Shown here: positions 52,649 to 61,151 of the stretch, piece after piece
How positions within the stretch are numbered: the stretch's first letter is position 1
Layout: each line of letters opens with the position of its first letter
Origin: Niabella yanshanensis
GTDB taxonomy: Bacteria; Bacteroidota; Bacteroidia; Chitinophagales; Chitinophagaceae
Assembly (NCBI RefSeq): GCF_034424215.1
Contig: NZ_CP139960.1
Location: forward strand, 3,906,001 to 3,970,000
Reading direction: 5' to 3'
Length of the DNA: 64,000 bases
Notes under the pieces: generated by a model
The model's input: the letters and a program-made list of their open reading frames with translations, nothing else
The model's database searches: none
What the model was told of the DNA's origin: nothing
Position numbers and translations under genes: made by a program

Positions 52649-53011
52649 ATAGATGTAGTGGTCCCAATTGGGGCCGGATGACGGCAATTTGCTCAGGGAA
52701 CCAGAAGAGGGAACATTTTGTGCTTATTATTAAAAATCTGGTGCCCTATCGTACTGCTTAAATTGTATTTAGGCATTAAATATTTATAAAATATATTTTA
52801 GAAATCCTGTTTTTTGAAATAAATCATTTTTGGGGCCATATTTATAGATATTATTCAGAGTATGATTGATGATGTGAAATTTTTCTAAGAACTATGCAGG
52901 ATAATAGTAAAAGATTAAATATACCAGCGTTTGTTGATCAGAGACATTTTTTACCTGTGTTAGTTTTACATATTTTTAACACTTTGATAATTTTAACTTA
53001 AACTACGTTTA
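52649..53011. other. AT-rich promoter region of Sus-like locus 2
   Basis: About 360 bp, very AT-rich, no ORF. It must contain the promoter for the second susC; a specific -33/-7 pair was not found. No anti-sigma or ECF sigma gene is near. Confidence 0.5.
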
Positions 53012-56000
53012 ATGGGAAAACTTAAAGTTGCTTTCGTTGGGATATTGTCATTTCTGACGAGCCTCGCATTTGGACAAGCCAAAACAGTCACCGGAACCGT
53101 AACTGACGATAAGGGCGCTCCAATTCCTGGAGCTACAGTTACCGTAAGCCAAACTAATATTGGTACTGCAACGGACCCTAATGGCCGTTTTACAATTAAT
53201 TTACCAGAAGGCAAGAGAGTTATTGAAGTGACTGCTGTTGGTCGTTCGAGTCAGGCAGTAGACCTGGACGGCAAATCAACAGTAACAATTGTCTTATCTA
53301 TGATAGAGAATCCACTCGAAGAGATCGTTGTTACAGCGTACGGGCGTCAAACGAGAAGAGCGGTTACTGGTGCCATCGCATCCATCAATTCAAAAGACCT
53401 TGAGAAGAGAGCACTTACAAGCGCTACGGGAGCACTAGAGGGTGTTGCTCCAGGTGTTATGGTTAATAATACTTATGGACAACCCGGAACTGCGCCTTCC
53501 ATTCGAATCAGGGGTTTTTCTTCAATTAATGGTAATAATACTCCGTTGGTGGTTGTCGATGGAGTGATTTACGGCGGAAGCATAGCCGATTTGAATTCAA
53601 ATGATATTGAAGATATATCGGTTTTGAAAGACGCTGCAGCTGGTGCCTTGTATGGTAACAAAGCATCAAATGGAGTTGTATTAATTACAACCAAAAAAGC
53701 AAAATCCGGAAAGCCGGTATTTAACGCTGCAATAAACCAAGGGTTTTATACGCGTGGTATGAAAGAGTATACTACTATGTCACCCGATCAATACATGGAA
53801 GCGATGTGGTTGGGATACCGGAATAATTTGCTGTCAACAAGTGCTACCTATAATACAGTGGAAAAAGCTAATGCAAAAGCCAATGAATCGGCTATAACAG
53901 ATAATATCCGCTATAATATATATAATAAAAGTAACACAGAGCTATTTGATGCAAATGGTAAGTTGGTAAGTGATGCAAGGATCAGAGATGGATATTTAGG
54001 TGATTTAGACTGGTTCGAACCTATTTTGCAAACTGGGCACAGACAGGATTACAACATTAACGGAGGTACCAAAAATGATAAAAGTAGCTTGTTCTTTTCG
54101 ACCGGCTACCTGGATGAAAAAGGCTATTTTAAACGGTCAGGATTCCAGAGATTTACCGGAAGGATTAATGGAGATATTACTCCTGTGAGTTGGTTTAAAG
54201 CCGGTGTGTTATTGAACGGAACTCATCAAATCAATAACAACTACAGCGATGGTAATACTTCATTTAACAACCCTATTTATAATGCTAGAATCATTGCGCC
54301 TGTTTTCCCTGTTCATTTACATGATATGGCTACAGGTGAGTATATTTTAGATGAAGAAGGAAAAGTTCAGTATGATGATGGGTCAACCTATAATAGGGGG
54401 CAATATGTAGCCAGACATGCAATTTGGGAAAATGAGCTTAATACAAGGAAGAATATCATAGGTTCTATGCAAGGTCAGGCCTATGCAAATGTAAAATTTC
54501 TGAAGGATTTTTCGTTCACAATACTCGGTGATCTGACTACTAAAAATACGGAGCTGAGAAATTATGAAAACCCGGTGATTGGAGATGGATCAGGTAATGG
54601 AGGGCGTGTAAGTAGAGATATGTACAGGTATAAAGTGTACACTTTTCAGCAGCAGCTGAATTGGAACAGATATTTTAACGATCATAATTTTGACGTATTA
54701 GTCGGACATGAAAACTACAGCTATTTCTATAGCAGGTTGCAAGGCTCAAAGGGTTCCCAGGCTTTCACTGGTTTGGAGAACCTGGATGATTTTACCAGTA
54801 TCATTAGTTTGGGTGAATATGAAGATGTCGTTAAAACAGAAAGCTATTTGAGCCGTGTTAGATATAATTATAGTCAAAAGTACTTTTTAGAAGGTTCTTT
54901 CAGGCGTGATGGATCTTCAAGATTTGCAGCCGCAAATAGGTGGGGTAGTTTTTGGGGACTTTCCGGCGCTTGGTTAATAAGCAGCGAAAATTTTCTGGCA
55001 GGTAGCAAAACCGTAAATAATCTTAAGCTCCGTGCGGGTTATGGACAGGTAGGTAATGACGCGAGTGCGGCATATTACGCATCTCAAACCTTGTACACGT
55101 TCAATCAGAATGCAAATCTAATGGCCGTTTATTTGTCCCAAAACGGTTCACAAAACCTGGTTTGGGAAAAAGTAGGTACATGGGGTGCTGCATTAGAAGG
55201 GCAGCTGTTTAACAGATTTAATTTCTCAGTTGAATATTTCGATAAGCGATCTATAGATCTGATCTTCCCGTTCAATTACCCTCTTTCTGCAGGCGGTACC
55301 TCTTCTACCAGTGCTCAGGCAACTGTTCTTAGAAATATCGGAACACTTTCAAACCGGGGATGGGAGTTAGCTGCAGATTACTTTATTATAAACAAAAAAG
55401 ATTTCACTCTTAATTTGGGTGCAAACGCTACGTTCTTAAAGAATGAGATAGTGAAGCTTCCTAATGAGAATAAAAAAGATGGTATTATTGACGGAACCAA
55501 AAAACTGTTTGAAGGACATGGAATTTATGATTTTTGGCTTTACCAATACGCCGGAGTAGACCAGATGACAGGTACTGGATTATATGTCGCTGACGATGTG
55601 ATCTACAACGGTGGTAATCCTGATAATGCCGGGTCTACAATTCCTGCCGCTAATCTTGTGAAAATAAATGATAAATATTATGTCAATAATGTTACCTACG
55701 CCAAGCGCGACTGGAGCGGGTCTTCTATCCCTAAAGTATATGGTGGTGTCAGCTTAAGGGCAAACTGGAAAAGTTTGTCATTCCAGACATTATTTACTTA
55801 TGGCCTGGGAGGCAAAATGATGGACTATTCTTATTTGGATTTAATGAGTGTATCCGGCACGCCACATAGCTTACATACTGATCTGTTAAAGGCTTGGAAC
55901 GGTGCTCCTGAGGGAATGACGGAATCCTCTGTTAATCGTTTGGATCCTAATGGTATACCAGCAATTGATTATGCTAGAAATGCACAGGCAACACAAACCT

Positions 56001-56245
56001 CAACAAGATTTTTGCAGGATGCAAGTTACGGTGTTTTAAAAAATATTTCTATCGGTTATGGCTTACCATCTACCACTCTGGAGCGAATATCCCTGAGATC
56101 ATGTCAAATAAACTTCACTATTGAGAACCTGGCTACGTTTACCAAGCTTCAAGGCATGGATCCTCAACAGTCTTTTAACGGGGTGCATTACAACTACTTT
56201 ATGACCCCACGTATATTCTCTTTAGGTTTAAACATTGGACTATAA
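53012..56245 (+). CDS. SusC-type TonB-dependent receptor (RagA family), locus 2
   Basis: 1077 residues. A signal peptide (to SLAFGQ) is followed by a carboxypeptidase-like domain (KTVTGTVTDDKGAPIPGATV). The plug domain contains EEIVVTAYGRQTRRAVTGAI, SIRIRGFSSINGNNTPLVVV and SVLKDAAAGALYGNKASNGV. The barrel covers the rest. It is clearly divergent from the locus 1 SusC, so it is not a recent tandem duplicate. Encoded 4 bp before its susD partner. Substrate unknown. Confidence 0.94.
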   Translation: MGKLKVAFVGILSFLTSLAFGQAKTVTGTVTDDKGAPIPGATVTVSQTNIGTATDPNGRFTINLPEGKRVIEVTAVGRSSQAVDLDGKSTVTIVLSMIENPLEEIVVTAYGRQTRRAVTGAIASINSKDLEKRALTSATGALEGVAPGVMVNNTYGQPGTAPSIRIRGFSSINGNNTPLVVVDGVIYGGSIADLNSNDIEDISVLKDAAAGALYGNKASNGVVLITTKKAKSGKPVFNAAINQGFYTRGMKEYTTMSPDQYMEAMWLGYRNNLLSTSATYNTVEKANAKANESAITDNIRYNIYNKSNTELFDANGKLVSDARIRDGYLGDLDWFEPILQTGHRQDYNINGGTKNDKSSLFFSTGYLDEKGYFKRSGFQRFTGRINGDITPVSWFKAGVLLNGTHQINNNYSDGNTSFNNPIYNARIIAPVFPVHLHDMATGEYILDEEGKVQYDDGSTYNRGQYVARHAIWENELNTRKNIIGSMQGQAYANVKFLKDFSFTILGDLTTKNTELRNYENPVIGDGSGNGGRVSRDMYRYKVYTFQQQLNWNRYFNDHNFDVLVGHENYSYFYSRLQGSKGSQAFTGLENLDDFTSIISLGEYEDVVKTESYLSRVRYNYSQKYFLEGSFRRDGSSRFAAANRWGSFWGLSGAWLISSENFLAGSKTVNNLKLRAGYGQVGNDASAAYYASQTLYTFNQNANLMAVYLSQNGSQNLVWEKVGTWGAALEGQLFNRFNFSVEYFDKRSIDLIFPFNYPLSAGGTSSTSAQATVLRNIGTLSNRGWELAADYFIINKKDFTLNLGANATFLKNEIVKLPNENKKDGIIDGTKKLFEGHGIYDFWLYQYAGVDQMTGTGLYVADDVIYNGGNPDNAGSTIPAANLVKINDKYYVNNVTYAKRDWSGSSIPKVYGGVSLRANWKSLSFQTLFTYGLGGKMMDYSYLDLMSVSGTPHSLHTDLLKAWNGAPEGMTESSVNRLDPNGIPAIDYARNAQATQTSTRFLQDASYGVLKNISIGYGLPSTTLERISLRSCQINFTIENLATFTKLQGMDPQQSFNGVHYNYFMTPRIFSLGLNIGL

Positions 56246-56249
56246 ATAA

Positions 56250-57785
56250 ATGAAAATGAAAAAATATATACTTGGCGCTTTATTATTTGTAGTAATATTT
56301 ACTGCTTGTAAAAAAAGCTATTTAGAAACTGCCCCTTCAGATGCAGCTAATCCAGAGACCGTATTTCAAAATACAAGGAACGTCGAATCTGCTGTCAACG
56401 GTTTAGCAAAGATGATGACTATGCAGTATCTCGAATCTCAGGGTTTTAATGGCGAGGGCACTATTAAAATGTTTTATGGTAATTATCCCGGGGCCGACTT
56501 TTATGTAAACCTGACCGGATGGGCACCTATTATTAATGCCACCTACAACCAGCTTTCAACCAGTATTTATGACTACTACCCCTGGTATTATTATTACAAA
56601 ATAATTGGTAATGCCAATACTATAATAGCGAAAGTGGATAATGTAGAAGGCGTTGAGGCGGATAAGCAATTTCTTAAAGCTCAGGCACTGAGTTACAGAG
56701 CCTATTGCTATATGATGTTGGTGCAATTGTATGGACATAGATGGTCTGATTCTCAAAATGGCGCCACCAAAGCAGTAGTTTTGAGACTGGATCAAAGTAC
56801 CGGTGATATTCCTGTGTCAACATTGGGTGACTCATATAATCAGATATATAAAGATTTAGATGACGCTATAGCGCTTTATGAAAGCTCTAAAAATGTTCGC
56901 GGAAGGAATTTTGAAATGGACAAAAGTGTAGCCTATGCGATTTATGCACGCGCTGCCTTAAACAAGCAGGATTACCCTAATGCGGAAAAGTATGCAAAGA
57001 TGGCGAGAACTGGATATGCACTAATGTCAAATACTGAATATAAGAATGGATTTTCTAATCCAACATCAGAATGGATTTGGAGTAGTTATGGAGCATCTGA
57101 TGAAACGTTATACTTTTATTCCTTCCTTGCATATATTGGGTATAATTCAACCGCTGGAGCTGTTAGAACTACTCCTAAATGTATCAATAAGATACTGTTT
57201 GGAAAAATACCTACATCCGACATTCGCAAAAGTTTGTTTTTAAACCCGGCGGGCTATACTTATACCAACGGTACCGGTGTAGCTTCGTCTGCTTTGGCTG
57301 CTTATGGTAGAACTTTGTATCCGGATTTACAATCAAATGCCACACTGTATGCTTTTATGCAGTTTAAATTTAAAGCGAACGACATGCCTGGTGTCGGTCA
57401 TTTGGTACACTTTAGGTCTTCCGAGATGTTGTTAATTGAAGCTGAAGCTAAATACTTCCAAAACAAGGCGGCAACTGAGGTACAGGCGTTGTTGATTGAA
57501 TTAAATAAGACAACAGGCCGTGATCCCGACTACGCAATTTCAAAAACCGGTACCGAGTTGTTAGATGAGATAAAGTTTTACAGAAGTATTGAATTGTGGG
57601 GTGAAGGTTTTGATTGGTTTGATTTAAAGCGTTGGGGGGCAACTATAACCAGAGTTTCTACAGCTCAGGGAGGAAGTTTCCCAGCAGCATTAGCAGTTAC
57701 CATTAAGCCAGAAGATAATAATAAGTGGACATGGGTAATTCCTAACAGGGAGTTTGATTACAACACACGTATAAATGAACAATAA
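56250..57785 (+). CDS. SusD/RagB-family lipoprotein, locus 2
   Basis: 511 residues. Lipobox Cys in VVIFTACKKSYLETAPSDAA. Helical SusD repeats follow, such as ANTIIAKVDNVEGVEADKQF, LKAQALSYRAYCYMMLVQLY and YAIYARAALNKQDYPNAEKY. The family end motif region contains FYRSIELWGEGFDWFDLKRW. It binds the ligand at the cell surface for the upstream SusC. No SusE/F, glycosidase, peptidase or regulator gene follows; a terminator comes next. Confidence 0.93.
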   Translation: MKMKKYILGALLFVVIFTACKKSYLETAPSDAANPETVFQNTRNVESAVNGLAKMMTMQYLESQGFNGEGTIKMFYGNYPGADFYVNLTGWAPIINATYNQLSTSIYDYYPWYYYYKIIGNANTIIAKVDNVEGVEADKQFLKAQALSYRAYCYMMLVQLYGHRWSDSQNGATKAVVLRLDQSTGDIPVSTLGDSYNQIYKDLDDAIALYESSKNVRGRNFEMDKSVAYAIYARAALNKQDYPNAEKYAKMARTGYALMSNTEYKNGFSNPTSEWIWSSYGASDETLYFYSFLAYIGYNSTAGAVRTTPKCINKILFGKIPTSDIRKSLFLNPAGYTYTNGTGVASSALAAYGRTLYPDLQSNATLYAFMQFKFKANDMPGVGHLVHFRSSEMLLIEAEAKYFQNKAATEVQALLIELNKTTGRDPDYAISKTGTELLDEIKFYRSIELWGEGFDWFDLKRWGATITRVSTAQGGSFPAALAVTIKPEDNNKWTWVIPNREFDYNTRINEQ

Positions 57786-57803
57786 TCGAAAATAATTTTC
57801 ATT

Positions 57804-57836
57804 AAAAAGCTGTCTTGATAAGAGACAGCTTTTTTT
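57804..57836 (+). terminator. Terminator after Sus-like locus 2
   Basis: AAAAAGCTGTC and GACAGCTTTTT form a perfect 11-bp stem around a 9-base loop, followed by more T. Confidence 0.88.
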
Positions 57837-57921
57837 ATGCTATCTAGAATTACTTAGAGAACTGGGCATGTCTGCTTTCGGTTTGACTCTCTTTTTCTTT
57901 ATCTTCACTCAAATTAATATC

Positions 57922-58230
57922 ATGAATCAACAAGAAGGAAATCAGCTGAATATTGAGATTTCAGAAGAAGTGGCAGAAGGAACTTACGCCAACCTGGCTA
58001 TTATTACGCATTCTCACGCCGAGTTTGTATTCGACTTTGTGAACATTATGCCCGGAACCCCCAAAAGCCGTGTAAAATCAAGAATTATTTTTACGCCTCA
58101 ACATGCCAAGCGTTTTATGAAAGCATTGGTAGATAATATTGAAAAATTTGAAGCCATGAACGGAACCATTAAAGACCTGGATGAAACGCAGATCCCGGTA
58201 AACTTTGGAGGACCGACCGCTCAGGCTTAA
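57922..58230 (+). CDS. DUF3467 protein
   Basis: 102 residues. The whole protein fits DUF3467: NIEISEEVAEGTYANLAIIT, HSHAEFVFDFVNIMPGTPKS, RIIFTPQHAKRFMKALVDNI. Small, soluble and conserved in Bacteroidota, with no known function. The ATG at 57922 starts the conserved domain; a longer frame upstream reads as a hydrophobic stretch that overlaps the terminator side and is unlikely. Confidence 0.88.
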   Translation: MNQQEGNQLNIEISEEVAEGTYANLAIITHSHAEFVFDFVNIMPGTPKSRVKSRIIFTPQHAKRFMKALVDNIEKFEAMNGTIKDLDETQIPVNFGGPTAQA

Positions 58231-58249
58231 GCCAGGTTAATAGCTGATG

Positions 58250-58296
58250 GTTCATAGATCATGGGGGCTCGATACAATGAACAATGATCTATGAAC
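58250..58296. repeat. Inverted repeat between convergent genes
   Basis: GTTCATAGATCAT (58250-58262) and ATGATCTATGAAC (58284-58296), a perfect 13-bp pair around 21 bases, lie between two convergent gene ends. It could end both transcripts, but it has no T-run. Confidence 0.7.
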
Positions 58297-58302
58297 TATT
58301 CC

Positions 58303-58680
58303 CTATCTGTATCTTTTTCTTCGATTACTGTCCTCTGGTTGTAAAGGCGGATCTGGTTTTTGCTTGATCCATATCGTTGCCTGCCTGGTTTTATCTTTAT
58401 CAGACTTTAAGCTGGCTGTTACGGTAACCTTCACCACATTCGGGTTGTCGGGCAATACCAGGTCGTTACCCTCGAATTTGCCATAATCTGTTTTAAAATC
58501 AATCTCTTTGGCTGTAAGCGGTTTCCAGCTGCCGTCGCTCATTTTGCCATCTACATTAATATAATTATGTGTGCCTTTTTTGAGGCTGTCAGTATATAGG
58601 TGAAAATGAATGCTTTCAACACGCTGTGCGTGTAAAGAACAGATTGAGAAAAAAAATATAGCGGATAAAAAAAGCTTCAT
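58303..58680 (-). CDS. Small secreted hypothetical protein
   Basis: 125 residues with a signal peptide (FLSAIFFFSICSLHAQ). The rest reads as one beta-sandwich-like domain (SIHFHLYTDSLKKGTHNYIN, then LPDNPNVVKVTVTASLKSDK) and a charged C-terminus rich in Arg (NRRKRYR). No family recognised. It lies downstream of nothing obvious on its strand; the pdxJ gene is 60 bp further up. Confidence 0.7.
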   Translation of the reverse strand: MKLFLSAIFFFSICSLHAQRVESIHFHLYTDSLKKGTHNYINVDGKMSDGSWKPLTAKEIDFKTDYGKFEGNDLVLPDNPNVVKVTVTASLKSDKDKTRQATIWIKQKPDPPLQPEDSNRRKRYR

Positions 58681-58739
58681 ATTATGTTGTATACTCAATT
58701 GACGAGTAAACTAATTGAAACGTTGGCATGGCTTCCCTG

Positions 58740-59465
58740 TCAAATGCTTCGCTCCAACTGCCTTTTATAGAGCTGTATCGTGTTTTCAAAACCCAGGTAT
58801 AGCGCATCGCAGATCAATGCATGCCCAATGCTTACCTCGTCCAGCCAGGGAATATGGGTTGCAAAAAACTGCAGGTTATCCAGGTCCAGGTCATGGCCGG
58901 CATTCAGCCCCAGTCCCAATTCCTTCGCTTTCTGAGCAGCCAATACATAGGGTGCAATCGCTTCATTCCTGTTGGTATGGTAATGCCTCGCATAACCTTC
59001 TGTATATAATTCAATGCGATCAGTGCCTGTTGCAGCAGCGCCCGCTACCATGCGCTCATCAGGGTCAACAAATATCGAAACCCTGATACCAGCCTCTTTG
59101 AAAATGCCGATGATGTTTTCCAGATAATTTTTATGTGTAATAGTGTCCCAGCCATGATCACTGGTTAATTGCCCCAATGCATCCGGAACCAGCGTTACCT
59201 GGTGCGGCTTTACTTCCAAAACAAGGTCAATAAATTTCTGCTCGGTGCAATTGCCTTCGATATTAAACTCTGTGCTCAATAGAGGCTTCAGATCCCTGAC
59301 ATCTGCGTAGCGGATATGACGCTCGTCAGGCCTGGGGTGCACCGTAATTCCATCCGCTCCAAACCGTTCGGCATCTTTCGCCATTTTCACCAGGTCGGGA
59401 TTGTTGCCTCCGCGCGAGTTGCGGAGGGTTGCAATTTTATTTATATTTACAGAGAGTTTTGTCAT
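58740..59465 (-). CDS. pdxJ: Pyridoxine 5'-phosphate synthase
   Basis: 241 residues. Makes pyridoxine 5'-phosphate from deoxyxylulose-5-P and aminoacetone-3-P in the DXP-dependent B6 pathway. Family marks are [52 protein letters not shown], and [20 protein letters not shown]. Length equals the norm. Monocistronic or followed by the secreted protein gene. Confidence 0.96.
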   Translation of the reverse strand: MTKLSVNINKIATLRNSRGGNNPDLVKMAKDAERFGADGITVHPRPDERHIRYADVRDLKPLLSTEFNIEGNCTEQKFIDLVLEVKPHQVTLVPDALGQLTSDHGWDTITHKNYLENIIGIFKEAGIRVSIFVDPDERMVAGAAATGTDRIELYTEGYARHYHTNRNEAIAPYVLAAQKAKELGLGLNAGHDLDLDNLQFFATHIPWLDEVSIGHALICDALYLGFENTIQLYKRQLERSI

Positions 59466-59571
59466 TCAATATCGCTTTAAACATCGAAGGTACTATTATC
59501 ATTCTTTTACCGGGCTCCTAAAAAGGCTTTCCGTTTTTATTATTCTTCACAGGTATAAATTTATTAGCCGT

Positions 59572-60114
59572 ATGGTTCCTAAATTAGCATTACTGTTCTT
59601 ATTTACCGGGTTTACCATGGTGGTAACAGCACAATCAACACCTGTATCTGCTGACACCATACTAGCAAGGGCTTTTAGCAAAGCAAAAAAAGAGAAGAAA
59701 AACGTATTTATTATTTTTCATGCTTCCTGGTGTGGATGGTGCCGGAAAATGGACGCCGCAATGAGCGACCCGGCCTGCAAACCTTTTTTTGACGCCAACT
59801 ATATAGTTGAACATCTAACCATACTTGAATCGAAAGATAAACGACAACTGGAGAACCAGGGCGCAGAAGCGCTGTTTAAAAAATATGCTCCCGCCGATTC
59901 CGGAATTCCTTTCTGGCTTATTTATGATGCCAAAGGAACCCTCATTGCCGATGCTAAAATGCCTGATGGCAGCAATGCGGGCTGCCCCGCAACAGCCGAT
60001 GAAGTGGCACATCTGATCCATACACTCAAACGTTCCTCCTCTATCGGCGAGGAAACCAGTAAAGCCATCTTTGAGCGTTTTCGCAGGAATGAGTCTGTAA
60101 AACAAGGATATTAA
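59572..60114 (+). CDS. Secreted thioredoxin-like protein
   Basis: 180 residues. A signal peptide (ALLFLFTGFTMVVTAQ) precedes a thioredoxin-like domain with the active site in VFIIFHASWCGWCRKMDAAM (WCGWC, a CxxC). SGIPFWLIYDAKGTLIADAK holds the conserved cis-Pro region. It belongs to the DUF255/thioredoxin_7 style rather than DsbA. A periplasmic disulfide or cytochrome-maturation role is possible. The ATG at 59572 starts the signal peptide; the open frame upstream overlaps pdxJ on the other strand and is not coding. Confidence 0.85.
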   Translation: MVPKLALLFLFTGFTMVVTAQSTPVSADTILARAFSKAKKEKKNVFIIFHASWCGWCRKMDAAMSDPACKPFFDANYIVEHLTILESKDKRQLENQGAEALFKKYAPADSGIPFWLIYDAKGTLIADAKMPDGSNAGCPATADEVAHLIHTLKRSSSIGEETSKAIFERFRRNESVKQGY

Positions 60115-60116
60115 AA

Positions 60117-60142
60117 AGGCATCGCCTATATTAGGGATGCCT
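60117..60142 (+). terminator. Weak terminator hairpin after the thioredoxin gene
   Basis: AGGCATC and GATGCCT pair around a 12-base loop and are followed by GTTATTTT, directly after the stop codon. Confidence 0.5.
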
Positions 60143-60217
60143 GTTATTTTGTAAAACCTTTAACAAAGTTTACTTTTATGTGAACTTATGATATAAAATA
60201 TTATAGAGAAACACCGG

Positions 60218-60256
60218 TATCCGCTGGAGGAATGATTCTTTCAGCGGATATTTTTT
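60218..60256. terminator. Terminator between the thioredoxin and lspA genes
   Basis: TATCCGCTG (60218-60226) and CAGCGGATA (60242-60250) form a 9-bp stem followed by T6 on the plus strand. It lies between the convergent gene ends, overlapping the lspA stop by two bases. Confidence 0.7.
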
Positions 60257-60935
60257 ATTGTAATTGCTGCTCTGCTAAAGGAGCGCTCGTTTCTACTTTC
60301 CGGTAGAAACGTTTTTGAAAAACAAGCAGTGTAATAACGCCAGTAGAGATAGCCATATCGGCTATATTAAAGATAGGGCTGAAAAATTCGAAAGACTCGC
60401 CGCCTACCCAGGGTAACCAGGAAGGATAAGTGGTTTTTACCATAGGGAAATACAGCATATCTACTACACTGCCATGCAGGAAAGAGGAGTAGCCTTTTCC
60501 GCCCAGAGATGCAATTCCTCCGTAACCTACATAATCGCCTACCGCAGGATCGAAATGAAGGCCTTTGTCAAACAGCATCCCGTAAAACATACTATCGATC
60601 AGATTGCCTAAAGCGCCGGCATAAATCAGCGCCACACAAACCATAAATCCGCGTGAATATTTTTCCTTTGCAAATTTTACAATCAGCCAGCTGCCAAAAA
60701 TAACGGCTACCAGTCTGAACAGGGTCAACGCTACTTTGCCGCCTTCATTACCAAACTTCCATCCCCATGCCATGCCACTGTTCTCAATAAAATGTATACG
60801 GGCCCAATCCATACCCAAAATGCGGGTAACTTCACCAACCGGGTAATTGGTTTTGATATATATCTTAACCACCTGATCTACTATGAGAATCAGTAAAATA
60901 ATAATAATAGATGTGCTTAACTTCCCTGCCTTCAT
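60255..60935 (-). CDS. lspA: Lipoprotein signal peptidase (signal peptidase II)
   Basis: 226 residues. The membrane aspartyl protease that removes signal peptides from prolipoproteins such as the SusD and DUF1735 proteins. Catalytic Asp residues are visible: GALGNLIDSMFYG and FNIADMAISTGVI, with VVDMLYFPM between. Four membrane helices. Longer than E. coli LspA (164) because of a loop around residues 125-175, common in Bacteroidota. A promoter with -33 TTG and a CATCTTTG box lies upstream. Confidence 0.94.
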   Translation of the reverse strand: MKAGKLSTSIIIILLILIVDQVVKIYIKTNYPVGEVTRILGMDWARIHFIENSGMAWGWKFGNEGGKVALTLFRLVAVIFGSWLIVKFAKEKYSRGFMVCVALIYAGALGNLIDSMFYGMLFDKGLHFDPAVGDYVGYGGIASLGGKGYSSFLHGSVVDMLYFPMVKTTYPSWLPWVGGESFEFFSPIFNIADMAISTGVITLLVFQKRFYRKVETSAPLAEQQLQ

Positions 60936-60942
60936 AAGGTTA

Positions 60943-60972
60943 CAAAGATGATTTTAAATTTTTAAATTTCAA
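60943..60972 (-). promoter_or_regulatory. Promoter of lspA
   Basis: On the minus strand TTG (60970-60972), then 19 bases, then CATCTTTG (60943-60950), a one-base deviation from TAnnTTTG, 7 bases before the ATG. Confidence 0.45.
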
Positions 60973-61151
60973 TTTTTAATTTCCCCGGGTTTAGACATAA
61001 AAATGCTAAAAATCCGGTGTAAAAGAGGAACTCTTAAATACGTACAATACCTGGGATTGTTCAATAAATCTGTACTATTTCGGCTTCTTCTCTTAATAAA
61101 CCGAGCAACGACAATCAGCAGCATAAGATGACCAGTCGAAAAATAGATGTT

